From: Nonlabens dokdonensis DSW-6
Lineage (GTDB): Bacteria > Bacteroidota > Bacteroidia > Flavobacteriales > Flavobacteriaceae
Length of the DNA stretch: 64,000 bases
Assembly: GCF_000332115.1 (NCBI RefSeq)
Contig: NC_020156.1
Span: 3,535,501 to 3,599,500, forward strand
Reading direction: 5' to 3'
The notes beneath the pieces are model-generated. The model was given only the letters and a program-made list of their open reading frames with translations. It did not search any database and was not told where the DNA came from. The stretch's first letter is position 1, and each line of letters opens with the position of its first letter. Made by a program: the position numbers and the translations under genes. Below are positions 25,625 to 34,047 of this stretch, in pieces.

Positions 25625-27478
25625 TTACTTCCCTTCCATTCTATCTTTAAGAGCTTGTAACTTAGAGTTAGCATCACCTATTGTAGGCTTCGTGTCCTCT
25701 TGAGCTTTAGCAGCTGCTTGTTTCACGTTCTTAGCTTCTTCTTCTTTGTGAAGAACCATGTGAGAACCTACTACACGCTTAAATTCTTTGTTGAATTCAA
25801 TGATCTGGATTTGAGCCTTCTCACCTTTCTTCAATTTAGAACCATCTTCTTTTTCTAAGTGACGTGTTGGAATAAATACAGAGATATCTTCATTAAAGTT
25901 AACTACGGCACCTTTGTCCACAGTTTCAGTAATTTCAATATCGTGAGTTGTTCCTACACCAAATTCACCTTCGTACTTATCCCATGGGTTAGGCATAGTT
26001 TGCTTATGTCCTAGAGATAATTTACGTCCTTCTACATCTAGTTCAAGAACCACTACTTCTAGTGTGTCTCCTACTGCACAGAATTCAGATGGGTGTTTCA
26101 CTTTCTTAGTCCAAGATAAGTCAGAGATGTAAATTAATCCATCTACTCCTTCTTCAAGTTCTACAAATACACCAAAATTAGTAAAGTTTCTTACCGTTCC
26201 TTTATGACGAGAACCTACAGGATACTTAGTAGTAATGTCAGTCCATGGATCTGGGTGAAGTTGCTTCATACCTAGAGACATCTTGCGATCTTCTCTATCA
26301 ATAGTAAGAACCTCAGCATCGATCATGTCTCCTACTTTTACAAAGTCACCAGCACTTCTTAAGTGCGTAGACCATGACATTTCAGATACGTGAACAAGTC
26401 CTTCAACTCCTTCTTCTACTTCTACAAATGCACCATAATCAGCGATTACAACTACTTTACCTTTCACCTTATCTCCTGGCTTGATCTTATCAGAAAGAGC
26501 TTCCCATGGGTGCGCTTCTAATTGCTTAAGACCTAACTGGATACGAGACTTATCTTCATCAAAGTCAAGGATTACTACGTTAAGTGTTTGATCAAGTTCT
26601 ACAATCTCATTAGGGTGATTGATACGTGACCAAGAAAGGTCTGTAATGTGAACTAATCCATCTACACCACCTAGATCAACAAATACACCGTAAGAAGTGA
26701 TGTTTTTCACAACACCTTCTAGTACTTGTCCTTTCTCTAGACGAGAGATAATTTCTTTTTTCTGCTCTTCGATATCTGCTTCGATAAGCGCTTTGTGAGA
26801 TACTACAACGTTTTTAAACTCGTGGTTGATTTTCACCACCTTGAATTCCATTGTTTTATCTACATACTGATCATAATCACGTATAGGCTTCACATCAATT
26901 TGTGAACCTGGTAAGAATGCCTCGATACCGAAAACATCTACGATCATACCACCTTTAGTACGACATTTAACGTAACCGTTAACGATCTCGCCAGTGTCGT
27001 GAGCATTGTTAACGCGCTCCCAAGCCTTGATAAGACGTGCTTTACGGTGAGAAAGAACTAATTGTCCTGTCGCATCCTCACGTACATCTACAAGTACCTC
27101 AACTTTATCACCTTCTTTAAGATTTTGGTTGTAACGGAACTCGTTAAGAGAGATAACACCTTCAGATTTTGCATTAATGTCGATAATAGCGTCACGATCA
27201 GTGATCTTGATAACTACACCTTCGATAACATCGCTATCGATAGTATCTACAAAATTGTCAGATACTAACTTTTCAAATGCTTTTAATTGCTCTTCATCAA
27301 CTTTTTCAATTCCTTCACTATAACGTTCCCAGTCAAATGAGTCTAGAAAAGCAGTAGGATCTTCTTGTTGTGGAGATGTAGTTGCAGCGGTTGCTTTCTC
27401 TACTTGTTCTTGAACTTGAGTTTCAGTTGCACCATCTTGTGCAGCTTCAAGTTCTTGTTTGTTTGTTTCTTCAGCCAT
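25625..27478 (-). CDS. rpsA: 30S ribosomal protein S1
   Basis: 617 residues with six S1/OB-fold repeats, visible as recurring GxVxxxxxYGxFVxLxGVxGLVH signatures (for example TSYGVFVDLGGVDGLVH, ADYGAFVEVEEGVEGLVH and TNFGVFVELEEGVDGLIY). The N-terminus is a Gln/Glu/Ala-rich extension and the C-terminus a charged tail. Binds mRNA on the 30S subunit and aids initiation. Transcribed alone, with a leader of about 115 nt from the promoter at 27600-27607, which could allow S1 autoregulation. Confidence 0.97.
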   Translation of the reverse strand: MAEETNKQELEAAQDGATETQVQEQVEKATAATTSPQQEDPTAFLDSFDWERYSEGIEKVDEEQLKAFEKLVSDNFVDTIDSDVIEGVVIKITDRDAIIDINAKSEGVISLNEFRYNQNLKEGDKVEVLVDVREDATGQLVLSHRKARLIKAWERVNNAHDTGEIVNGYVKCRTKGGMIVDVFGIEAFLPGSQIDVKPIRDYDQYVDKTMEFKVVKINHEFKNVVVSHKALIEADIEEQKKEIISRLEKGQVLEGVVKNITSYGVFVDLGGVDGLVHITDLSWSRINHPNEIVELDQTLNVVILDFDEDKSRIQLGLKQLEAHPWEALSDKIKPGDKVKGKVVVIADYGAFVEVEEGVEGLVHVSEMSWSTHLRSAGDFVKVGDMIDAEVLTIDREDRKMSLGMKQLHPDPWTDITTKYPVGSRHKGTVRNFTNFGVFVELEEGVDGLIYISDLSWTKKVKHPSEFCAVGDTLEVVVLELDVEGRKLSLGHKQTMPNPWDKYEGEFGVGTTHDIEITETVDKGAVVNFNEDISVFIPTRHLEKEDGSKLKKGEKAQIQIIEFNKEFKRVVGSHMVLHKEEEAKNVKQAAAKAQEDTKPTIGDANSKLQALKDRMEGK

Positions 27479-27599
27479 GATTTGTTGCTGATTAAAATTT
27501 GTATTCTAAAGAGGCGTGGAAACTTACAGAACTCCTTTAGAAGAGTTATAGATAAATATTTGATTCCCAATTGGTTTCCTTATTCTCAATTTGGGTTTG

Positions 27600-27607
27600 C
27601 AAAAATA
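27600..27607 (-). promoter_or_regulatory. -7 promoter element TATTTTTG of rpsA
   Basis: TAnnTTTG on the minus strand, 121 bases upstream of the rpsA ATG, leaving a leader long enough for structured control. Confidence 0.5.
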
Positions 27608-27664
27608 CATTCTTTTTCCCTCTTTTCCTAGTGCTATTTCTCTTAAAATTATGGGTGTTGGTCT

Positions 27665-27680
27665 CGCTTTCGCGAAAGCG
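27665..27680. repeat. CGCTTTCGCGAAAGCG palindrome
   Basis: Exact copy about 60 bases upstream of the rpsA promoter. Confidence 0.95.
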
Positions 27681-27802
27681 CAATTTACAACCTCATCGCA
27701 GCAATACTTCTCACTTCACTCAATGAGATATAGCATTCACTCATTTATGCTTTTCAAGAGAAGAAAATATCTCCAAATTGAAACAATTAAGATAAAGGTT
27801 GA

Positions 27803-27869
27803 CCTCGCAAATCAGAGAAAATGATCAACTTAAAAGCCAGAAGTATGATTGTGATTTGCGAGGTTTTTT
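27803..27869 (+). terminator. Terminator-like hairpin with 37-nt loop
   Basis: Perfect 12-bp arms CCTCGCAAATCA (27803-27814) and TGATTTGCGAGG (27852-27863), followed by six T residues on the plus strand. No plus-strand gene lies upstream, so it may end an unannotated RNA or be a mobile repeat. Confidence 0.5.
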
Positions 27870-27921
27870 ATGATAACCATGGGCGTATTTCTTTAGGTAT
27901 GATGATATTCAAAACCTTTTT

Positions 27922-28806
27922 TTATTCCACAAAAGTCTCCACATACAAATCCTCTACTTTTTTTCTAGCCCAATCTGTTTTGCGTAAAAACTTTAAGCTT
28001 GATTTAAATCCTGGGTTTGAATTGAAGGAATTGATCCTGATGCGATCGCCCAGTTCATTCCAGCCGTAATGATCTACTAGTTTTTCTAGCATATAAGCAA
28101 GTTTCACACCGTGTAACGGATTATTAACTTGCTTTTTGATTTCCTTTTTTTTGATCTCTACGACTATGATTTCTTTATTAGAAATGTGAGATGGTACTTC
28201 AAAAAGATCAAGCTTTGTGGTGTTTCCTTTTAGGAACGATTTGCTAATCGTTACATGGCTCATGAGATTTTCAAAGTCGGCAGTGAGGATGGCCATTTTT
28301 TGAGAATCTGCAAAGGCTTGCATGTCCTTTACTTTCTCTTCATTTGGTAAAAAAGGTTTAACAAAGCTCATTTGATAATCACCTACGTAACAAATAGCGC
28401 CTTCTATTCGTTCTAGATCGTCTTTTTGCTCTAATAGATCTGACTCAAAAAGCTCAATATTTGCACCTATTACAGTTCCATAGATATTCAGGTTGCCTAA
28501 GGGCGTATCTAGCATTTGACAGATACTATTATGGTCATCATAAGTTTTGACCTTATTCTTTAAGGGGTATTTGGTATAAATACTAACTCTGTTTTCACCT
28601 TCTTTATAAACAATGCCGTCATGACGCAATGGCATTTCTTGAGTAGAAATTCTTTTATAGATCCCGCCTAACTGAAAGTTCAAATTAGTATGTGTTAGAA
28701 TAACTACATCAGCATCGTGCTCTAGGATAAGATCTTTGCACGCACTATTAGACGAGTTTTCTTGATCACCATCATGGCGATTCATATTCCAGCTTAGTAT
28801 TTTCAT
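27922..28806 (-). CDS. EEP-like (DNase I-fold) domain fused to a VF530-type DNA-binding domain
   Basis: 294 residues. The N-terminal ~210 residues resemble endonuclease/exonuclease/phosphatase proteins: opening [22 protein letters not shown] and [10 protein letters not shown] positions where active EEP enzymes have their metal and catalytic residues. The usual catalytic Glu segment reads VVILTHTN, with no Glu, and the final SDH-type motif is weak, so the domain may be inactive or diverged. The C-terminal ~70 residues ([20 protein letters not shown], then [20 protein letters not shown]) match VF530/DUF2132, a small DNA-binding family normally found alone. The fusion suggests a DNA-directed function. 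Separated from the lipoprotein gene upstream by 18 bases. Confidence 0.75.
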   Translation of the reverse strand: MKILSWNMNRHDGDQENSSNSACKDLILEHDADVVILTHTNLNFQLGGIYKRISTQEMPLRHDGIVYKEGENRVSIYTKYPLKNKVKTYDDHNSICQMLDTPLGNLNIYGTVIGANIELFESDLLEQKDDLERIEGAICYVGDYQMSFVKPFLPNEEKVKDMQAFADSQKMAILTADFENLMSHVTISKSFLKGNTTKLDLFEVPSHISNKEIIVVEIKKKEIKKQVNNPLHGVKLAYMLEKLVDHYGWNELGDRIRINSFNSNPGFKSSLKFLRKTDWARKKVEDLYVETFVE

Positions 28807-28824
28807 TAATTGCTATATGTTACT

Positions 28825-29355
28825 TTATTCCTGAAAGCCCATTACCTCCTTAACTGCACTAGAATTACCATCTTTATCTATACGTACAACAAAGAAATGA
28901 TCGTAATCAGAATCTTCTAAGTCGTTATAGATGCTATCCTTTTGCAATGCGTTTGCATATTTATTAATTGTATTACTGTGCCCAAATAAAGCAACAGTTT
29001 TACCTCTATACTTTTCTAACAATGATTTACCAGTAGCTTTTCTCACATCGTAAAGTTCTATATCTAACTTCTTAGATTTTGCAAGTGGTGCAGCAGTAGC
29101 TTTAGTTCTTTTGAAATCAGAAGAAATTACGTGATCTACATCCTTGATAAAAAAATAATTCACCCAGTCATTTGCTCTTGCAGTACCTTGATCTGTTAAC
29201 TCTGGATCGCTACCTTGATCTGTCATTTTCTCTGCATGACGTATAAAATAAAAAGTAGTGAGTTGTTCCTTTTGTAATTCTTCTGGTGACTTATTATCGT
29301 TAGAGCTAAAACAAGAAACCAGACTAAAAGCGAGTAAAAAAAGTATTTTATTCAT
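28825..29355 (-). CDS. Histidine-phosphatase-family lipoprotein
   Basis: 176 residues. Lipoprotein signal MNKILFLLAFSLVSC (Cys15), then a phosphoglycerate-mutase/SixA-like fold with the catalytic RHAEK motif (Arg39-His40), a second arginine in SSDFKRTKATA and the second histidine in VALFGHSNTI. The substrate is unknown; the location is the envelope, so it is not glycolytic phosphoglycerate mutase. Probably transcribed together with the EEP-VF530 gene downstream. Confidence 0.85.
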   Translation of the reverse strand: MNKILFLLAFSLVSCFSSNDNKSPEELQKEQLTTFYFIRHAEKMTDQGSDPELTDQGTARANDWVNYFFIKDVDHVISSDFKRTKATAAPLAKSKKLDIELYDVRKATGKSLLEKYRGKTVALFGHSNTINKYANALQKDSIYNDLEDSDYDHFFVVRIDKDGNSSAVKEVMGFQE

Positions 29356-29477
29356 GGGAAAGATTTATTACGGTAAAAATATAGAATCTATAATGAATTT
29401 AATGAGAAACCTGAATTATTAGTCATATTGATACTACTGTGATAAAAACATTTTACTTTTAAAGAAAATAAGTGTTT

Positions 29478-30689
29478 ATGAATTTTGAAAAAGTAAGCTT
29501 TAAAAACGCAAATGGATATGACTTAAGTGGTAGAATGGAATTACCTGCCGATAGACAACCTCATAACTATGCGATTTTTGCGCATTGTTTTACCTGCAGT
29601 AAGAACTTTAGCGCTACAAAAAATATAACTAGAGCTTTAACCACTTCTGGTTACAGTGTTTTAAGATTTGACTTTACAGGTTTAGGCGATTCTGATGGTG
29701 ATTTTGCTGATACTAACTTTTCAGGAAACGTGGAAGATTTATTAGCTGCGATAGATTACTTAAAAGATAATTATAAAGCTCCTTCTCTACTCATAGGTCA
29801 TAGTCTAGGCGGTGCTGCTGTTATATTCGCTTCCGCGAAAGCGAGTTCCATAAAAGCTGTAGCAACCATTGGCGCTCCTAGCGATACAAAGCATGTGCGT
29901 CATTTATTTGGTGATCAACTAGAAGCCATTATAGAAAATGGTGAAGCAACGGTTCAATTAAGCGGACGACCGTTTAAAATAAAAGAACAATTTCTTAGAA
30001 ATATTAATGAGCAAGAAGTAACTAAAAAACTTCAGGAATTAAGAAAACCTATTTTGATCGCACATTCTCCACAAGATACAACAGTAGGAATCCAGCACGC
30101 TGAGAAACTGTATCATGCCGCTATACATCCTAAAAGTTTTGTAAGTCTCGATGGAGCTGATCATTTACTCCTAGATAAAGTAGATTCTAAATATATAGGT
30201 GAGGTAATAGCTAGCTGGGCAAAGCGCTATGTCTCTCAAGAAACAGAAAATGATTTAAAAACAAGAGATCAAGTTGCGGCGAGTTTAGGAAATGAAGAAG
30301 CATTTACTACTCAAATTGTTGCTGGTAAACATTACTTAACCGCCGATGAACCAGAAAGCGTAGGCGGTAATGATTTTGGACCAACTCCTTATGATTTACT
30401 TTCTAGCGGTCTTGCAGCTTGTACTGTTATGACCATACAGATGTACGCCAAAAGAAAAAAATGGATCATTGAAAATGTGGAATGCCATATAACTTACGAT
30501 AAACAACATGCCCTAGACTGTCAAAACTGTGAAGAGGACACGGCTAAAATAGACACCTTTACCAGAAGTATAAAAATTACTAGTACTCTAGATGATAAGC
30601 AGTTGCAACGTATCTTACAAATCGCAGATAAATGTCCTGTTCATAAAACGCTGCATTCTGAAACACAAATAATTACAAAATTAATCTAA
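29478..30689 (+). CDS. Alpha/beta hydrolase - OsmC fusion protein
   Basis: 403 residues from the ATG at 29478. The N-terminal alpha/beta hydrolase has nucleophile Ser109 in GHSLGG, an acid in HSPQDTT and the histidine in DGADHLLLD. The C-terminal OsmC/Ohr-like domain (about 260-403) has VGGNDFGPTPYDLLSSGLAA and the two redox cysteines in AACTVM and KCPVHK. Such two-domain proteins are thought to work in peroxide or thiol-ester detoxification; the substrate is not known. A one-mismatch palindrome lies inside the hydrolase part. The DUF1905/YdeI gene follows after 1 base. Confidence 0.88.
   Translation: MNFEKVSFKNANGYDLSGRMELPADRQPHNYAIFAHCFTCSKNFSATKNITRALTTSGYSVLRFDFTGLGDSDGDFADTNFSGNVEDLLAAIDYLKDNYKAPSLLIGHSLGGAAVIFASAKASSIKAVATIGAPSDTKHVRHLFGDQLEAIIENGEATVQLSGRPFKIKEQFLRNINEQEVTKKLQELRKPILIAHSPQDTTVGIQHAEKLYHAAIHPKSFVSLDGADHLLLDKVDSKYIGEVIASWAKRYVSQETENDLKTRDQVAASLGNEEAFTTQIVAGKHYLTADEPESVGGNDFGPTPYDLLSSGLAACTVMTIQMYAKRKKWIIENVECHITYDKQHALDCQNCEEDTAKIDTFTRSIKITSTLDDKQLQRILQIADKCPVHKTLHSETQIITKLI
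29828..29843. repeat. Palindrome copy with one mismatch inside the hydrolase gene
   Basis: CGCTTCCGCGAAAGCG, read as Ala-Ser-Ala-Lys-Ala, the same frame as the purL copy. The change turns the usual Phe into Ser. Confidence 0.85.
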
Positions 30690-30690
30690 T

Positions 30691-31179
30691 ATGGTTTTTG
30701 AGTTTAACACTTCAATAGGTCATAATGGTTTTATGGGTTTAATTGCAATACCAGATGATGTAGCTATGCAAGCTGTTCAAGATCGTGTAAAGCGAGTTGT
30801 AGCAAACTTGTCACATAAAGAAAAAGAAATCACTTTATACGCTGCCATTTCTAAGAGACATGGCTCCTACTCTATGATGTTTTCAAAGGCAAATCAAAAA
30901 AAGCTAGAAGTACAACAAGGAGACACCATTCAAGTAAGAATGCAAGAAGATACAAGTAAATATCAAGCACCTATGACTGAGGAACTGGAAGCTGTATTAT
31001 TAAGTGATTATGAAGCTTATGAAATATTTGAAAATCTACTTCCTGGCAAACAGCGCAATATTATTTTTATGATTTACAACGCAAAAGGCTCACAAAAAAA
31101 AGTAGACTTAGCTCTCAATGCCATGGAAAATTTAAAAATAGGTAATCACAATCCTATGAAATTTGAGAAACTCTTATGA
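30691..31179 (+). CDS. DUF1905/YdeI-family protein
   Basis: 162 residues, soluble, no signal peptide. The first half has the small beta-barrel pattern of DUF1905 (SMMFSKANQKKLEVQQGDTI), the second half a YdeI/OmdA-like helix pair (LLPGKQRNIIFMIYNAKGSQ). Function unknown. Starts right after the hydrolase-OsmC stop, so they form one operon. Confidence 0.75.
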   Translation: MVFEFNTSIGHNGFMGLIAIPDDVAMQAVQDRVKRVVANLSHKEKEITLYAAISKRHGSYSMMFSKANQKKLEVQQGDTIQVRMQEDTSKYQAPMTEELEAVLLSDYEAYEIFENLLPGKQRNIIFMIYNAKGSQKKVDLALNAMENLKIGNHNPMKFEKLL

Positions 31180-31241
31180 GGTTTTGAGCTTTTTACTTAG
31201 TATTTTTAGCACTAATAATCAAACTTTAAAATAAATCAACA

Positions 31242-31886
31242 ATGAAAAAATTAATAATTGGAATAATGGCACTTACCTTATCAATAAGTGTATCTTCTTG
31301 CAAAGAAGCAAAAGAAGAAGTAGAAACAGAAGCACACGATCATGAACATACTCATGATGGAGAAACTCACAGTCATGAGCACGATGGCGACGATCATCAT
31401 AGTGATGATATGGATAAAGCAGGTACTAAATTAATGGTAGGAAAAGAAGTAATGGTTCCTATGTCTGCAAAAAGTGGTAGTAATGTAAGTGGTACTATTA
31501 CCTTCACTCAGAATGAAAAAGAAGTAGCCATGAATGTGGATTTGAAAGGATTGACTCCTGGAATGCATGCAATTCACATACACCAAAATGGTGATTGTAG
31601 CTCAGACGACGGAAAAAGCGCTGGTGGACACTGGGATCCTACAAGTGAAGCTCATGGAAAATGGGGTGACGAGATGCATCACTCAGGTGATATAGGTAAC
31701 CTAGAAGTAGGAGAAGATGGAATGGCTACATTAGATTTTAGCACTGATAAATGGTGTATAGGATGCGATGATGAAACACGTAATATCGTAGGTAAAGGTG
31801 TAATCGTTCACGCAAGTGCTGACGATTTTGAATCTCAACCTAGTGGTGCTGCAGGAGCTAGAGAAGCCTGTGGAGTAATTGAATAA
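31242..31886 (+). CDS. Cu/Zn superoxide dismutase-type lipoprotein with His-rich N-terminus
   Basis: 214 residues. Lipoprotein signal MKKLIIGIMALTLSISVSSC (Cys20), a His/Asp/Glu-rich metal-binding stretch (residues 31-57), then a SodC fold: copper/zinc ligands in HAIHIHQNGDC, GGHWDP and HHSGDIGNL, and the late VIVHASADDFESQPSG with the disulfide cysteine in REACGVI. It should remove superoxide in the periplasm; the His-rich arm may hold spare copper or zinc. Closed by a strong terminator, hence separate from the sigma factor gene. Confidence 0.92.
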   Translation: MKKLIIGIMALTLSISVSSCKEAKEEVETEAHDHEHTHDGETHSHEHDGDDHHSDDMDKAGTKLMVGKEVMVPMSAKSGSNVSGTITFTQNEKEVAMNVDLKGLTPGMHAIHIHQNGDCSSDDGKSAGGHWDPTSEAHGKWGDEMHHSGDIGNLEVGEDGMATLDFSTDKWCIGCDDETRNIVGKGVIVHASADDFESQPSGAAGAREACGVIE

Positions 31887-31904
31887 CAAAAATATTTATC
31901 ATAA

Positions 31905-31938
31905 AAATGCTTGACCCTTTCTAGGTCAAGCATTTTTT
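31905..31938. terminator. Terminator of the SOD gene
   Basis: Stem AAATGCTTGACC/GGTCAAGCATTT with a 7-base loop and a T run of six; 19 bases after the stop. Confidence 0.88.
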
Positions 31939-31967
31939 ATGCATCTTTATCCCATAACTATATATCA

Positions 31968-32504
31968 ATGAGTGCACAACCAGATTTATTAATTGAAAGA
32001 ATGAAAAGCGGTGATCAAACTGCTTTCACTCGAGTTTACGATCGTTATCAAGAGGCCTTGCATGGTGTTATCTATAACATTGTAAAAAACCGTGACGTCT
32101 CCGAAGAAATATTACAAGATGTTTTTATTAAGATCTGGAATAACTCTGACTCATATGATTCTGCGCAAGGGCGTTTTTTCACGTGGGCTTTAAACATTTC
32201 TCGTAATGCTTCTATAGATTATTTAAGATCTAAGCGACATAAAGACGGTTTAAAAAACCTAAGTACAGATAATTTCGTAGATATACTAGAAACCAGTGAA
32301 GATCTGGATAACTCAACAAATGCTATCTATCTTAAAAAATGGATTAACAAATTAGAACCTATGTGTATAAAAATCATAGATGTAATATTCTTTAAAGGAT
32401 TTACATTCAATGACGGTGCAAAGGAGCTTGATATGCCTTCTGGAACTTTAAAAACCAGGCATAGAAAATGTATGATGGCATTACGTAATATGATACTGAA
32501 CTAA
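31968..32504 (+). CDS. ECF-type RNA polymerase sigma factor
   Basis: 178 residues from the ATG at 31968; a longer frame would start inside the terminator. Region 2 shows AFTRVYDRYQEALHGVIYNI and QDVFIKIWNNSDSY; region 4 shows the HTH FTFNDGAKELDMPSGTLKTR. It is followed by a membrane anti-sigma factor whose ATG overlaps its stop (TAATG). Likely responds to an envelope signal; targets cannot be read from the sequence. Confidence 0.93.
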   Translation: MSAQPDLLIERMKSGDQTAFTRVYDRYQEALHGVIYNIVKNRDVSEEILQDVFIKIWNNSDSYDSAQGRFFTWALNISRNASIDYLRSKRHKDGLKNLSTDNFVDILETSEDLDNSTNAIYLKKWINKLEPMCIKIIDVIFFKGFTFNDGAKELDMPSGTLKTRHRKCMMALRNMILN

Positions 32505-33295
32505 TGGATACTCAAGAATTAATTAACAGCGGTGATTTAGAGCTCTACGTATGTGGAGTGCTAGAATTAGAGCGTTCCATAGAAATAACTAAGGAACTCA
32601 AAAAGAACATTCCTCTTCAATTAGAAGTACAACAAATTGAAGAGACATATATGAAGCTTGCTACTGGTTTAGCACCTTCTAAAAATGAATTAGAACTATT
32701 TGATAGACTACAAACTATAATAGGAAAAGACACTTCTGTAGAGATCGTTAAAACTCGACCTAATTATCTGGCTTGGGCGGCAGCGGCAGCATTACTGATA
32801 AGCTCCGGTTATTTGTATGTAACAAATAATGACCTGACAGATACCAATTCTAATCTAGAAAATCAAGTAGTAACAGTCCAACAAGACAATGAGATTCTCA
32901 ATTCAGAAATTGAGAACGTAAAATCGGTTAACAACGATTATGAAGAAGCTCTTGCCTTTATAAAAGATAAAAATACGGTAAAAGTCGACCTTGCTGGACA
33001 AAAAGGGTTTGAAAACTCCTATGCAACTGCTTTTTATAACGATCAAGAAGATGTTACTTACATAGATGTTTCAGGATTACCTGAAGCTCCTAGCGATAAG
33101 TCTTATCAACTATGGTCGCTTACATTAAATCCGCTTACGCCTACCAGTTTGGGAGTTGTAGAAAATAGCAATAGTCTATTACGAGTAGAGAATGATAATG
33201 CTTCTCAAGCCTTCGGTATCACATTAGAAGAATACGGCGGCGCTGCTGGACCTAACTTAGAACAGCTGTATACCTTAGGTGTTATAGATCAATAA
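32504..33295 (+). CDS. Membrane anti-sigma factor
   Basis: 263 residues. The N-terminal cytoplasmic part (1-86) begins like RskA-type anti-sigma domains (SGDLELYVCGVLE). One membrane helix follows at about 87-106 (YLAWAAAAALLISSGYLYV), a short coiled coil at about 110-150, and a periplasmic RskA-like C-terminal domain with SYQLWSLTLNPLTP and NLEQLYTLGVI. It should hold the upstream sigma factor inactive until an envelope signal triggers release. Confidence 0.88.
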   Translation: MDTQELINSGDLELYVCGVLELERSIEITKELKKNIPLQLEVQQIEETYMKLATGLAPSKNELELFDRLQTIIGKDTSVEIVKTRPNYLAWAAAAALLISSGYLYVTNNDLTDTNSNLENQVVTVQQDNEILNSEIENVKSVNNDYEEALAFIKDKNTVKVDLAGQKGFENSYATAFYNDQEDVTYIDVSGLPEAPSDKSYQLWSLTLNPLTPTSLGVVENSNSLLRVENDNASQAFGITLEEYGGAAGPNLEQLYTLGVIDQ

Positions 33296-33322
33296 GTACC
33301 AATTAGTAATAATTATTTTAAG

Positions 33323-33355
33323 ATGACCTTTATTTTATAGAGGTCATTTTTTTTT
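33323..33355 (+). terminator. Terminator of the sigma/anti-sigma operon
   Basis: Stem ATGACCT/AGGTCAT with an 11-base loop followed by a run of nine or more T residues. Confidence 0.85.
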
Positions 33356-33375
33356 AGACTGTTTTTAAAGTATTC

Positions 33376-33391
33376 CGCTTTCGCGAAAGCG
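33376..33391. repeat. CGCTTTCGCGAAAGCG palindrome
   Basis: Exact copy 21 bases after the sigma-operon terminator. Confidence 0.95.
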
Positions 33392-33918
33392 AGAACAAAA
33401 ACAATTAACACAATGACCAAATCAATCCTTAAGATAATAATCACTTTACAGTTCAACTAGATTAATAAAGGCTGTACTAATAATTTAAAATTGTGTTGCC
33501 AGCTATTCACATGCTTAGGGAAATATAAAACAGAATCCGAGAATAGGACTCTTGAAGAACGTATTCATAAAACCTTAAACATACTGTTATCGCAATAATA
33601 TATTTCGCTCAATCGGATTCCTGATTGCTTTAATCACCAAGGAAAATGAGGTGATCATTTCATTAATAGTTCCAACTTGTGCTTCATTAATCGTTTCAGA
33701 TTTGTTTATGCCGGAATAGCTTTAAAAATAATTTCTAGACAATGATTAGAAAGCTTGAAAGAAACAATTGGGATTAATAAGCTTAAAAGAAAAGAGGCTA
33801 GAGAGAATGAAAACAATGCTATCTATTCAACTTCATCATATAAGTGGTTTAAGCTACGCACAATTGTCTTACATGAAATTCTCGCAATGAAATTTATAGA
33901 ACATATTTGAAATAAAAA

Positions 33919-33946
33919 ATGCCCCACTATTTTACTAGTGAGGCAT
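33919..33946 (-). terminator. Terminator of the TPR lipoprotein gene
   Basis: Stem ATGCC-CACTA/TAGTG-GGCAT with one C/A mismatch; on the minus strand it is followed by a T-rich run. Confidence 0.65.
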
Positions 33947-34047
33947 TCAAACTAACCAACCAAAACTAAACCTAACATTCCCCTTAGGCTTATTTTAAAG
34001 GATTATGATCCTCTTTTATTATATACGTAGAAATCTTAACTGCGGTT

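Larger units (their letters stand above)
27479..27921. other. Intergenic stretch: rpsA leader, palindrome and hairpin
   Basis: 443 bases. From left: the rpsA mRNA leader (minus strand), the rpsA promoter at 27600-27607, a palindrome at 27665-27680 and a long-loop hairpin with T run at 27803-27869 on the plus strand. Open frames here are short and have no recognisable content. Confidence 0.5.
33296..34047. other. 750-base stretch without a recognised gene
   Basis: Contains the sigma-operon terminator, one palindrome copy, about 500 bases where all frames are short and interrupted, and the terminator of the TPR lipoprotein gene at the right end. A 24-codon frame at about 33807-33881 (ending SGLSYAQLSYMKFSQ) vaguely recalls sigma region 4 and could be gene debris. 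No promoter or structured RNA stands out. Confidence 0.5.

Noticed and set aside
28825..29355. Phosphoglycerate mutase of glycolysis
   Set aside because: Shares the RHAE motif but carries a lipoprotein signal and is short, so it acts in the envelope.
31911..31967. Longer start of the sigma factor
   Set aside because: It would begin inside the terminator hairpin of the SOD gene; the ATG at 31968 fits sigma factor length.
33807..33881. 24-codon frame ending SGLSYAQLSYMKFSQ, resembling sigma region 4
   Set aside because: Too short and surrounded by interrupted frames; at best gene debris next to the real sigma operon.
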